Source: JAYPAN01 sp049597955
GTDB taxonomy: Bacteria > Pseudomonadota > Alphaproteobacteria > RS24
DNA: 64,000 bases
Reading direction: 5' to 3'
Assembly (NCBI GenBank): GCA_049597955.1
Contig: JBMYND010000012.1
Span: 1 to 64,000, forward strand
Shown one piece after another: positions 1 to 9,482 of the stretch (position 1 is the first letter of the stretch; every line of letters begins with the position of its first letter). Made by a program: the position numbers and the translations under genes. A model generated the notes under the pieces. It did no database searches. It saw only the letters and a program-made list of their open reading frames with translations, and had not been told where the DNA came from.

Positions 1-1434
1 TTCCGCACAGAAACAACGCCGACATCAGAAATTGCCGATAATAATGAACTGGCCGATGATAGCTGGACAATGACCCGACCCAGCTCGGAGCCGGATTTGA
101 ACGGCAATATCAAAATTGTTGATTTGGAAGTGAAAAACGAAACGGTTGAAGTCAAGCTGACGGATTCCGCGACTGACAAGGCCGAACAGTTTTCCGGTGA
201 ATTGAGTGATGGCTCACCGCTGCCCGATTGGGTGAAAGTTGACCCGGTGACCGGCACAACTTCGGTCGATTCCTCGCGTGCAACCGGCGATGTTGACATT
301 CGTGTGATTGCCAAAAGCGGCGGCAATGAGCGCAGCATTGACCTGTCAATGAATATGAACGACATCGCCGGAGCAAATGCGCCAGCACAAAATACCGCGC
401 AGACCGCGCCACAAGCCAGCCAGCCGACGCAAGCGCCGGTCGCGCGGCCTGAGCCGGTGCAACCTGCCGCAGAGCCGATAAGCACGCCAGCCGTGCCGCA
501 AGCGCCTGCTCAATCTGTTGTCCAAACTGCTGCTCAACCTGCCGGCGAACCGACACCGGCAGCGCAAGCAGAAACCGCAGCACCGGTAGCGCAAACACAA
601 ACCGCCGCGCCGGAAGCGCCGCAAGCCCCGAGCGCGCCAACACAAGCCCCGTCAAATGCGCCCGCTTCCCCGCAAGCAGAAACGCCAAACACGGACAGCC
701 CGGTCGCCATTATTGCTGACAATCCAGCCGAAACCCCTGCCGCACAGCAGGAAACCGCTCAAGCGGAAGCCGACAATACACCAACCGAGCCGTCCGAGGC
801 CAAGCCCGCCGAGCCTGCGCCAGCGGAAAATATCATTGCTGATACCCAAAACACGCCAACAGCGCCGCAAACGGCGCCCGGACAGGCCCAAGCGGTCACC
901 ACCGATACCGATGTCAATGTTGGCAATGATGGTCTTGTTACCTTCACCGACACCACTGCCGGTGATGCCAATGGCGGCATGAAACTGGTCGAGACCCGCT
1001 TCACTGACGGGCAATTGGCGATTGATATTCAAGATGATTTACGCCAACAGGTTGAACGCTATGAAGTGCGGATGAAAGACGGCTCGGCTGCCCCGGAATG
1101 GGTGAGCGTTGATACGCAAACCGGTCAGCTCATTGTGGACGCGCCTGACGATGTGAATGATGTCGAATTAGTGCTTATCGCTGTCGATGAAAATGGCGAG
1201 CAGCGCAGCATGGAGCTGGTGCTCGAAATGAATGAATTGCGCGAGGCTGGTGAAGAACCCGCCAATGCGCCTGCCGACGGCAATGGCGCGGATAGCAGCA
1301 ATCAGACCATTGACAATCAGGATATATCTGACGCTTACCAAACGCTTGACCGGCAAATTGAACAGGCACTGGCCGCGCCGGAAAGCTATGGGGAACGCGT
1401 CACCGCCTCATTGGAGCAAATGCCCCGAAGCTAA
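1..1434 (+). CDS. Cadherin-like domain protein with Pro/Ala/Gln-rich linker (5' partial)
   Basis: The frame is open from base 1, so the true start lies before the window; the ATG at 70 is only an internal methionine. About 477 residues are visible. Two similar domains of about 85 residues (near bases 100-360 and 960-1240) each carry the signature DGSxxPxWVxVDxxTG, the hallmark of CADG-type cadherin/Ig-like folds in large surface or adhesion proteins. They are joined by about 180 residues very rich in Pro, Ala, Gln, Thr and Glu, probably an extended linker. The C-terminus is short and polar, with no membrane anchor or sorting signal visible. Surface or periplasmic location is inferred from the domains; the missing N-terminus would decide it. 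No specific ligand can be proposed. Confidence 0.7.
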   Translation, partial: FRTETTPTSEIADNNELADDSWTMTRPSSEPDLNGNIKIVDLEVKNETVEVKLTDSATDKAEQFSGELSDGSPLPDWVKVDPVTGTTSVDSSRATGDVDIRVIAKSGGNERSIDLSMNMNDIAGANAPAQNTAQTAPQASQPTQAPVARPEPVQPAAEPISTPAVPQAPAQSVVQTAAQPAGEPTPAAQAETAAPVAQTQTAAPEAPQAPSAPTQAPSNAPASPQAETPNTDSPVAIIADNPAETPAAQQETAQAEADNTPTEPSEAKPAEPAPAENIIADTQNTPTAPQTAPGQAQAVTTDTDVNVGNDGLVTFTDTTAGDANGGMKLVETRFTDGQLAIDIQDDLRQQVERYEVRMKDGSAAPEWVSVDTQTGQLIVDAPDDVNDVELVLIAVDENGEQRSMELVLEMNELREAGEEPANAPADGNGADSSNQTIDNQDISDAYQTLDRQIEQALAAPESYGERVTASLEQMPRS

Positions 1435-1469
1435 ATCTGACGCGGGCCCTTATCGACCTGGCTAAATTA

Positions 1470-1503
1470 CTGTCACAAAACTGTAATCCGGCGCGCTTAT
1501 TAC
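1470..1503 (+). promoter_or_regulatory. Pho box and -10 element before plcP
   Basis: Bases 1470-1487 read CTGTCAC-AAAA-CTGTAAT. This is 12 of 14 half-site bases of the PhoB-binding consensus CTGTCAT-n4-CTGTCAT, with the correct 4-bp spacer. Ten bases further on is TATTAC (1498-1503), a plausible -10 box, which is the usual geometry of PhoB-activated promoters where the Pho box replaces the -35. The metallophosphoesterase begins 52 bases downstream. Confidence 0.65.
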
Positions 1504-1555
1504 ACATAGCATGGCGTTGACAGTGATTCGCCAATGAGCCAGGAAAGTGTGCCGG

Positions 1556-2374
1556 ATGGATGACATTGAGCCGAACGCCTCAAGCTATAAAACGATTTTC
1601 ATCTCCGATATTCATTTAGGGTCAAAAGCTTGCCAAGCCGATTTACTGCTTGATTTCTTCCGCCATAATGAAAGCGAAAAACTTTATCTCGTCGGTGATA
1701 TTGTCGATGGCTGGCGGCTGAAACGAAAATGGTATTGGCCGCAAAGTCATAATGATGTGGTGCAGAAAATTTTGCGCAAAGCCCGCAAGGGAACGGAAGT
1801 CATTTATGTGCCGGGCAATCATGATGAGGCGCTGCGCCGCTATTTCGGCACACATTTTGGCGGCATTGAAGTGCTGCCTTCGGATATTTATGAAGGCTTG
1901 GATGGCAAAAAATACCTCATTCTGCATGGCGATAATTTCGACAATGTGATGCTTTATGCGCGCTGGCTCGCCTATGTCGGCGACCATGCTTATGATTTTG
2001 TTTTGCGCCTCAATACTTTTTTTAATGTGCTGCGCCGCATTATGGGTCTGCGCTATTGGTCGCTTTCTTCCTATCTCAAAATTCGCGTGAAAAACGCAGT
2101 ACAATTTATCAGCGAATTTGAGCAGGCCATTGTGCGTGAGGCGCAACGGGCCGAGGTTGACGGTGTGATATGCGGGCATATTCACCATGCCGAAATGAAA
2201 AATTATGGTGATGTGATTTACATGAATGACGGCGATTGGGTGGAAAGCTGCACGGCGCTGGTCGAGCATTTTGACGGGCGTTGGGAAATTATTCATTGGG
2301 CCGATATTGTCGCCCAACGCAGCAGAAAAAAACCGGCTCCGAAACCGGTGCGCGAAACCGAGGTCGCCTTGTGA
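1556..2374 (+). CDS. plcP: PlcP-like metallophosphoesterase (phospholipase C / UDP-2,3-diacylglucosamine hydrolase family)
   Basis: A 272-residue calcineurin-like phosphoesterase. The metal-binding motifs appear in order: SDIHLG, VGDIVDGW, PGNHDE, LHGDNFD and CGHIHH. The family is usually annotated as LpxH-like, but a clade of this length lying beside a glycosyltransferase is PlcP, which removes phosphate headgroups from phospholipids to give diacylglycerol during phosphate starvation. The Pho box at 1470 and the overlapping glycosyltransferase favour PlcP over a lipid A role. The ATG at 1556 is chosen because AGGA (1541-1544) is well spaced from it; the in-frame GTG at 1547 would sit on the ribosome-binding site. 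Family assignment is firm; the substrate is inferred from context. Confidence 0.75.
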   Translation: MDDIEPNASSYKTIFISDIHLGSKACQADLLLDFFRHNESEKLYLVGDIVDGWRLKRKWYWPQSHNDVVQKILRKARKGTEVIYVPGNHDEALRRYFGTHFGGIEVLPSDIYEGLDGKKYLILHGDNFDNVMLYARWLAYVGDHAYDFVLRLNTFFNVLRRIMGLRYWSLSSYLKIRVKNAVQFISEFEQAIVREAQRAEVDGVICGHIHHAEMKNYGDVIYMNDGDWVESCTALVEHFDGRWEIIHWADIVAQRSRKKPAPKPVRETEVAL

Positions 2375-3375
2375 AACATTTACTGATTGTCACTGATGCC
2401 TGGGCGCCGCAAGTCAATGGCGTGGTGCGCACATTGGAAACTGTCATTTCGCATTTGCGCGAAGATGGCATGAAAGTCACTGTCGTGTCGCCGGATATGT
2501 TTGCCACCGTGCCCTTGCCGGTTTATCCGGAAATCAAACTCGCCCTGTTTCCGCGTCGCAAGCTGGCGCGTATTTTCAATCAAAGCAATCCGGATGCCGT
2601 GCATATTGCCACAGAAGGCCCGCTTGGTTGGGCGGCGCGACGCCTGTGTCTGAAGCGCAAATGGCGTTTCACCACCAGCTATCACACCAAGTTTCCCGAA
2701 TATGCAAAGGAAAATGCCGGTATCCCGCTTGGCCTTGGCTATGCCGTGGTTAAACGCTTCCACGCCGCGTCCAGTGCCATGATGGTCGCTACTGATTCCC
2801 TGCAACAGGATTTATGCGCGCGCGGTTTTACCAATGCTGTGACATGGACGCGCGGCGTTGATACGGAGTTATTTAACCCCGAACGCCCAAAAGCCCTTGA
2901 TTTGCCCGGCCCGGTTGCTGTTTATGTGGGCCGCATTTCAGTGGAGAAAAACATTGGCCGTTTTCTGGATCTCGACCTGCCCGGCAGCAAGCTGGTTGTC
3001 GGCGGCGGCCCCCAGCTTGAAAGCCTGCGCAAACAATATCCTGATGTTGTCTTCACCGGCCCGAAATTCGGCGAAGATTTAGCCGCCCATTATGCCAGCG
3101 GCGATATTTTTGTCTTTCCCAGCCTGACCGATACTTTCGGCCTTGTTTTGCTCGAAGCCATGGCCTGCGGCCTGCCGGTCGCCGCCTATCCGGTCACCGG
3201 CCCGCTTGATGTGTTGGCCGGTTGCGACGCCGCCATTCTTGACCATGACTTGCAAGCGGCAGCCGAAGGCGCGCTCAAAGCCGATGCCAAATTGGCCCGC
3301 GTCCATGCGGAAAAGTTTAGCTGGCGCGCCTGCGCTGATTTGTTTCGCAATAATCTGATTGCCTGCCGCGCCTAA
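2371..3375 (+). CDS. agt: Group 1 (GT4-like) glycosyltransferase, likely diacylglycerol glycosyltransferase
   Basis: A 334-residue GT-B fold glycosyltransferase. The N-terminus (KHLLIVTDAWAPQVNGVV) and the later segments YVGRISVEKN and FVFPSLTDTFGLVLLEAMACG are the acceptor-domain start, nucleotide-sugar domain and ExxxxxG/E motif of group 1 enzymes. The start is the GTG at 2371, which overlaps the upstream stop as GTGA, so the two genes are translationally coupled. In marine bacteria and rhizobia PlcP makes diacylglycerol and a neighbouring Agt adds sugars or glucuronate, replacing phospholipid by glycolipid. That function is inferred from context; the donor sugar cannot be read. Length is somewhat short for GT4, but all motifs are present. 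Confidence 0.7.
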   Translation: MKHLLIVTDAWAPQVNGVVRTLETVISHLREDGMKVTVVSPDMFATVPLPVYPEIKLALFPRRKLARIFNQSNPDAVHIATEGPLGWAARRLCLKRKWRFTTSYHTKFPEYAKENAGIPLGLGYAVVKRFHAASSAMMVATDSLQQDLCARGFTNAVTWTRGVDTELFNPERPKALDLPGPVAVYVGRISVEKNIGRFLDLDLPGSKLVVGGGPQLESLRKQYPDVVFTGPKFGEDLAAHYASGDIFVFPSLTDTFGLVLLEAMACGLPVAAYPVTGPLDVLAGCDAAILDHDLQAAAEGALKADAKLARVHAEKFSWRACADLFRNNLIACRA

Positions 3376-3399
3376 TCCCAGTGCCGCGCCTAATCCCAG
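3364..3399. repeat. Perfect 18-bp tandem duplication at convergent gene ends
   Basis: TGCCGCGCCTAATCCCAG occurs twice head to tail (3364-3381 and 3382-3399) with no mismatch. The first copy carries the TAA stop of the glycosyltransferase. The second carries, on the other strand, the TAG stop of the small convergent gene. No strong hairpin terminator is visible between the genes. Confidence 0.9.
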
Positions 3400-3794
3400 G
3401 CTGATTTGTCAACAAATTGGCTTTGCCGACATTCAATCGTGAACCGCTGCGTGTCCCCCAAAGCATTGACGGTCTCAAACTTGCGGCTGATATGTGTGTC
3501 AAAAAACACTTCTGCTTTCAGCCCTTGGCGCGTGTCATAACCCGCTTCGAGCATGGTTTTTTCCAACACATAAAGGCAATCGGCGCGTTTGCGAAAAGCG
3601 ATTTCCCCCATCCAGCCGCCCGGCTCGCGTTTGGTAAAGCCGCGCCCGTCAGCAGCGAGAATTTCGGTGCTGGAATTTAACACCCAAAAACGGTCAGCAA
3701 TTGTGTTTTGCGCCTGCGCTGCCGCCATCATCAGCGACAGGATAAAGACGCAAAAAACCGGCAAAGCCGGAATAGGCATGTAGAACCGATACAT
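3390..3794 (-). CDS. Small secreted protein of unknown function
   Basis: About 134 residues. The open frame extends further upstream, but an AGGAGGT (about 3806-3812) precedes the ATG at 3794, and from there the protein begins with a short positive segment, a hydrophobic stretch and an AQAQ cleavage-like site, that is, a signal peptide. The mature part of about 100 residues contains two cysteines (ADCLYV and TIECRQ) that could pair. It is probably periplasmic. It diverges from the rhodanese gene with a gap of about 120 bp. I recognise no family. Confidence 0.55.
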   Translation of the reverse strand: MYRFYMPIPALPVFCVFILSLMMAAAQAQNTIADRFWVLNSSTEILAADGRGFTKREPGGWMGEIAFRKRADCLYVLEKTMLEAGYDTRQGLKAEVFFDTHISRKFETVNALGDTQRFTIECRQSQFVDKSAWD

Positions 3795-3912
3795 GAAACG
3801 CGCGCACCTCCTGTGAGCGGCTATTATGATGTGACTCGCCGCCTTCTCCAATATCAGGCAAAACTGGCTTTTCATGCATTTTGCGTTATCCTGCCAATGG
3901 GAGGAATGCGAC

Positions 3913-4320
3913 ATGACCGGACAGAAATTGAAAAAGCCCGTAGCCGAGCTGGTGCGCGACGCAAAAGCGCGGATTGAGGAAATCACCGCCAAACAAGCAA
4001 TTGCCATGGCGACGCAAGAAGATGTGGTGATTGTTGATATACGCGATGTGCGCGAGCGCCAGAAACTTGGCTTTGTGCCAAACAGCGTGCATGCGCCGCG
4101 CGGCATGATTGAGTTTTGGATTGACCCGGAAAGCCCCTATTTCAAGGAAGTTTTCGGGCAGGACAAAAAATATGTGTTGTATTGCGCCGCCGGATGGCGC
4201 TCGGCGCTGACCGCGGCGAGCTTGCAGGATATGGGTTTTGAAGCGGCGCATATCACTGAAGGCTTTGCCGGTTGGGTCGAAGAAAACGGGCCGGTCGAGC
4301 ACGCGCCGCCGCGCTCATAA
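3913..4320 (+). CDS. Rhodanese-like domain protein
   Basis: A single-domain rhodanese of 135 residues. The active-site loop starts at C91 (CAAGWRS), and the conserved VVIVDIRDVRE and GFAGWVEENGP segments frame the fold. GGGAGGA (about 3899-3905) sits correctly before the ATG at 3913, which removes a 13-residue upstream extension of the open frame. There is no signal peptide, so it is cytoplasmic. Such proteins carry a persulfide sulfur on the cysteine; the physiological acceptor cannot be told. The neighbours give no pathway. Confidence 0.8.
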   Translation: MTGQKLKKPVAELVRDAKARIEEITAKQAIAMATQEDVVIVDIRDVRERQKLGFVPNSVHAPRGMIEFWIDPESPYFKEVFGQDKKYVLYCAAGWRSALTAASLQDMGFEAAHITEGFAGWVEENGPVEHAPPRS

Positions 4321-4378
4321 AACCCCGCCTTAAAGAAAACGCCTGAAATAAAGACCGGTTTTGTGATAAAGCTGTCCA

Positions 4379-4825
4379 ATGAGCGCGACACAATCTTTCT
4401 GGGCGATTGACTGGCGCTGCCGGCCAAGCTGGCGGCGCGCCTCGGTCAATACGCTGTGGTGCCTTGCCGGTTGTTCGATTGGCGATATGGGGACGATATT
4501 GGCTTTTCAATTGCTGGAGATTGACTGGCCGGTCATGGCGATTATGGGGCTGGCCATGGTCAATGGCATATTAACCTCAATCGCGCTGGAAACCGTTATC
4601 CTGTCGCGGCAAATGGCGCTGGACGCGGCCTTCAAAACAGCGATTGGCATGTCGCTGATTTCGATGATTGCGATGGAATTGGCAATGAATGGCGTTGATT
4701 TAATCATTATGGGCGGGGCGCGGCTCAGCCTCACCGTTTTGCCTTTTATGTGGCTGGCCGGTTTTCTGGCTCCCTTGCCCTATAATTACTGGCGGCTGAA
4801 AGCACTTGGCAAAGCCTGTCACTAA
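4379..4825 (+). CDS. DUF4396 membrane protein
   Basis: A 148-residue protein with about four hydrophobic helices. The segment NTLWCLAGCSIGDMG near residue 24 and the C-terminal WLAGFLAPLPYNYWR match the DUF4396 family, whose members carry this Cys/His-containing first segment and a proline-rich last helix. The family is often found near metal or copper genes, but nothing here shows a substrate. No good ribosome-binding site precedes the ATG, and a GATAAA-type -10 ends only 8 bases upstream, so a very short leader is possible. Family call good, function unknown. Confidence 0.6.
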   Translation: MSATQSFWAIDWRCRPSWRRASVNTLWCLAGCSIGDMGTILAFQLLEIDWPVMAIMGLAMVNGILTSIALETVILSRQMALDAAFKTAIGMSLISMIAMELAMNGVDLIIMGGARLSLTVLPFMWLAGFLAPLPYNYWRLKALGKACH

Positions 4826-4835
4826 GCCTGCATGT

Positions 4836-6592
<1,757 letters not shown>

Positions 6593-6596
<4 letters not shown>

Positions 6597-6895
6597 GCGT
6601 CCTCTCCCTCATTATCGATACCGTCATTAAGGCCGAAACGCCGTTCAATCTTTTCAATTTGCCGGGCATAGACAAATATCAGAATGACAAAAACATAAAT
6701 CGCGCCCTGCTGGGCAAACCAAAAACCAAGCGGCACGCCAAGGAAAGACACGCCATTGAGCGTATCGACAAATAATATGCCTGCCCCGAAAGAGGTGACA
6801 AACCAGACAGCCAGCAATTTGAACAGCAATTGCAAATTGGCCGCCCAATAAAGCGCCGCCTGACTGTCTTCGGCTTTTTCCGGCATGTCCTGCAT
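6593..6895 (-). CDS. DUF4212 small subunit of sodium:solute symporter
   Basis: A 100-residue protein with two membrane helices, matching the DUF4212/TIGR03647 small partner of SSS transporters. The conserved WxxNLQLLFKLLAVWF and GVPLGFWFAQQGAIYVFV segments are present. It is the first gene of a two-gene operon and overlaps the symporter start by four bases. The small subunit is thought to be needed for assembly or activity of the large one. A GGGGAGGAC-like ribosome-binding site precedes the ATG at 6895. Confidence 0.85.
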
Positions 6896-6912
6896 GGTGC
6901 GTCCTCCCCGTC

Positions 6913-6944
6913 CTATGCATTACTGCCTTAAAAATTATGCATAG
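6913..6944. promoter_or_regulatory. Inverted repeat CTATGCAT-n16-ATGCATAG between divergent units
   Basis: Perfect 8-bp arms at 6913-6920 and 6937-6944 lie in the 143-bp space between the symporter operon (minus) and the GH3 gene (plus). The position fits an operator shared by two divergent promoters. The regulator is unknown. Confidence 0.4.
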
Positions 6945-7038
6945 ACGCGATTCGTGGCAAGCCTGCTGATGCGGGCAGCGGGTCTCGCCTGTGCGGGACA
7001 ATGCTGATATGATGCATAAGTCAATGAAGGGGGCTTTG

Positions 7039-9477
7039 ATGACACGAGAAAAACAGGCCGACAGCAAGGCCCATCCGCGCGATTTTGCCGAGGCGGCGCT
7101 GCGGCTTGTCGGGCAAATGAGCATTGCGGAGAAAGCCGCGCTCATGTCGGGGTCATCTTTCTGGCATTTACAGGATTTGCCGCAATATGGGCTGGGCAAA
7201 ACAATGGTGTCAGACGGGCCACATGGCCTGCGCAAGCAAGGCAGCCATGCCGACCATTTGGGCATGCTGGCCTCGGTGCCGGCGACTTGTTTTCCGACTG
7301 CGGTGACTTTGGCCTCAAGCTGGGATAGCGGTCTGATTGAAGAAGTGGGCCATGCCATTGGCCTTGAATGTCGCGCCGAAAATGTTGCCGTGTTGCTGGG
7401 CCCCGGCGTGAATATCAAGCGCAACCCGCTTTGCGGCCGCAATTTTGAGTATTATTCCGAAGACCCGTATCAGACCGGCCAAATGGCAATCCATTTCATC
7501 AAAGGTGTGCAAAGCACCGGCACCGGCACCAGCCTGAAACATTTTGCCGCCAATAATCAGGAAGCGCATCGCATGGTTGTCGATACGCTGGTTGACCGGC
7601 GAACCCTGTTTGAGATTTACCTGCCCGCTTTTGAAGCGGCTGTCACCCAAGCCCAACCTTGGACAGTCATGTGCGCCTATAACCGGTTAAACGGGATTTA
7701 TTGCAGCGAGCATGAAGAATTGCTTGGCGATATTTTGCGCGGGCGTTTCGGGTTTCAAGGTCTGGTGGTGACCGATTGGGGGGCGGTGAATGACCGGCCA
7801 CGCGGCATTGCCGCCGGGCTGGAATTGGAAATGCCGAGCAGTGGCGGCCAGAATGATGCGCGTGTTGTCGCCGCCATCGCCAATGGCACGCTGGCCGAAA
7901 CCGCACTCGACAAAGCCGCCGCCCATATTGTGCGCCTGACATTGGCGGCGCAAAACAATGCCGGTGACACGCAAATTGATTTTGACGCCCATCACGCATT
8001 GGCGCGCAAGGCGGCCGGCGAAGGCGCGGTTCTGTTGAAAAACCGTAAGGCGACATTGCCATTCAAAAAAGACAAAACATTGGCGCTTATCGGCGCGTTT
8101 GCCGAGACGCCGCGCTTTCAGGGCGCTGGCAGTTCGCAGGTCAATGCAACCCGCATTGACACGCCGCTGGCGCTGTTTCGCGAGGCGCTCGGTGCCGATA
8201 AAGTGCTTTACGCGCCGGGCTATGATGCCGAGTTTTGCGCGCCTGACGCAACGCTGATTGACGAGGCAGTGGCAATTGCCGAAAAGGCCGAGCAAGTGGT
8301 TGTTATGGCCGGTCTGCCCGCCCTGTTTGAAGCGGAAGGCTATGACCGCACAAGCTTGCGCCAGCCGCCACAAATGGAGGCGCTGATTGAAGCGGTATTG
8401 GCCGCCAATCCGAATTGCGTGATTGCCCTGTCCAATGGCGCGCCGGTTGAAATGCCGTGGCATGACCAAGCCAATGCGATTCTCGAAACCTATCTGGCCG
8501 GTCAGGCCGGTGCCGGGGCCTTGGTGGATTTGCTATTGGGCGATGTTAATCCAAGCGGCAAGCTGGCTGAGACATTTCCTTTGGCGCTGGCCGATTGCCC
8601 CTCACAGGAAAACTTTGCCAATCACAATCGGCAATTGGTTTACCGCGAAGGGCTGAATGTCGGCTATCGCTATTTCATCACCCATGAAAAACCGGTGCTG
8701 TTTCCGTTTGGTCACGGCCTCAGCTATACGCAATTTGATTATGGCGAAATAACGCTCTCCGGCACGCCGGGCAGTGATGAAGATGCGCTGAGCCTGTCGC
8801 TCGATATTACCAATAGCGGCGCGCAAGCGGGGGCTGAAATCGTGCAACTTTATGTGCGCGATGTGGACGCCACCGCCTATCGGCCTGACCGCGAGTTAAA
8901 GGGCTTTGACAAGGTTTTCCTGCAAGCCGGTGAAACCAAGCGCGTCCGGTTTACCTTGCCGCGCCGCGCCTTTGCCTATTTCGATATTGGAGCCGATGAC
9001 TGGCTGGTCGAACCCGGCGCCTTTGATATTCTGATTGGCGCTTCCAGCACTGATATTCGCCGGCAAATGCAGGTGGCGGTGGCCGATAGCGGCGCGCGCA
9101 ATCAGGCCGCTTTGGCCGAAACCCCCTATGTGGTGATGGATGATACCGCCTTAAACCGACTTGGCTTGCAGGTCAGCGTGCCGGAACAAGTGCGCCCCTA
9201 TCACCGCAACACAACATTGGCCGACATCAAACATCACTGGTTGGGTCGGCGTGTGGTTGCCGCCGTGATGGGGCAAATGGCAAAAACACTTGGCAGTGGG
9301 GGCGACAGCGCGGTCGTGGCCAAAATGCGCGAGGAAATGATATTGTCTATCCGCCTGCAAACAGTTCAAATCATGTCCAATGGCGCGATAACGCCGAAAC
9401 GCTTTGAATTGCTGCTGCATGCGCTGAATAATCAATGGCTCAGATTTTTGTGGCGGCTTATACGTCGCGGCAAATAG
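7039..9477 (+). CDS. GH3 family glycoside hydrolase (beta-glucosidase type)
   Basis: An 812-residue enzyme with the usual GH3 order: TIM barrel (about 20-320), alpha/beta sandwich (about 330-560) and fibronectin-III-like C-terminal domain (about 600-680), then about 100 extra residues. The nucleophile is D246 in VTDWGA; SDGPHGLR and KHFAANNQE are substrate-site motifs, and the segment AEGYDR carries the likely acid/base glutamate. AAGGGGG (7027-7033) sets the start at 7039. No signal peptide is visible, so the enzyme is probably cytoplasmic and cleaves imported beta-glucosides or related oligosaccharides. It lies beside, but not clearly inside, the alpha-glucan locus. Confidence 0.85.
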   Translation: MTREKQADSKAHPRDFAEAALRLVGQMSIAEKAALMSGSSFWHLQDLPQYGLGKTMVSDGPHGLRKQGSHADHLGMLASVPATCFPTAVTLASSWDSGLIEEVGHAIGLECRAENVAVLLGPGVNIKRNPLCGRNFEYYSEDPYQTGQMAIHFIKGVQSTGTGTSLKHFAANNQEAHRMVVDTLVDRRTLFEIYLPAFEAAVTQAQPWTVMCAYNRLNGIYCSEHEELLGDILRGRFGFQGLVVTDWGAVNDRPRGIAAGLELEMPSSGGQNDARVVAAIANGTLAETALDKAAAHIVRLTLAAQNNAGDTQIDFDAHHALARKAAGEGAVLLKNRKATLPFKKDKTLALIGAFAETPRFQGAGSSQVNATRIDTPLALFREALGADKVLYAPGYDAEFCAPDATLIDEAVAIAEKAEQVVVMAGLPALFEAEGYDRTSLRQPPQMEALIEAVLAANPNCVIALSNGAPVEMPWHDQANAILETYLAGQAGAGALVDLLLGDVNPSGKLAETFPLALADCPSQENFANHNRQLVYREGLNVGYRYFITHEKPVLFPFGHGLSYTQFDYGEITLSGTPGSDEDALSLSLDITNSGAQAGAEIVQLYVRDVDATAYRPDRELKGFDKVFLQAGETKRVRFTLPRRAFAYFDIGADDWLVEPGAFDILIGASSTDIRRQMQVAVADSGARNQAALAETPYVVMDDTALNRLGLQVSVPEQVRPYHRNTTLADIKHHWLGRRVVAAVMGQMAKTLGSGGDSAVVAKMREEMILSIRLQTVQIMSNGAITPKRFELLLHALNNQWLRFLWRLIRRGK

Positions 9478-9482
9478 CGGTT

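Noticed and set aside
1556..2374. Annotation as lipid A enzyme LpxH
   Set aside because: Motifs cannot tell LpxH from PlcP, but the Pho box and the overlapping glycosyltransferase favour PlcP. Kept as the alternative in the entry.
3795..4106. N-terminal extension of the small secreted protein
   Set aside because: It covers the rhodanese gene on the other strand and would bury the signal peptide; AGGAGGT supports the ATG at 3794.
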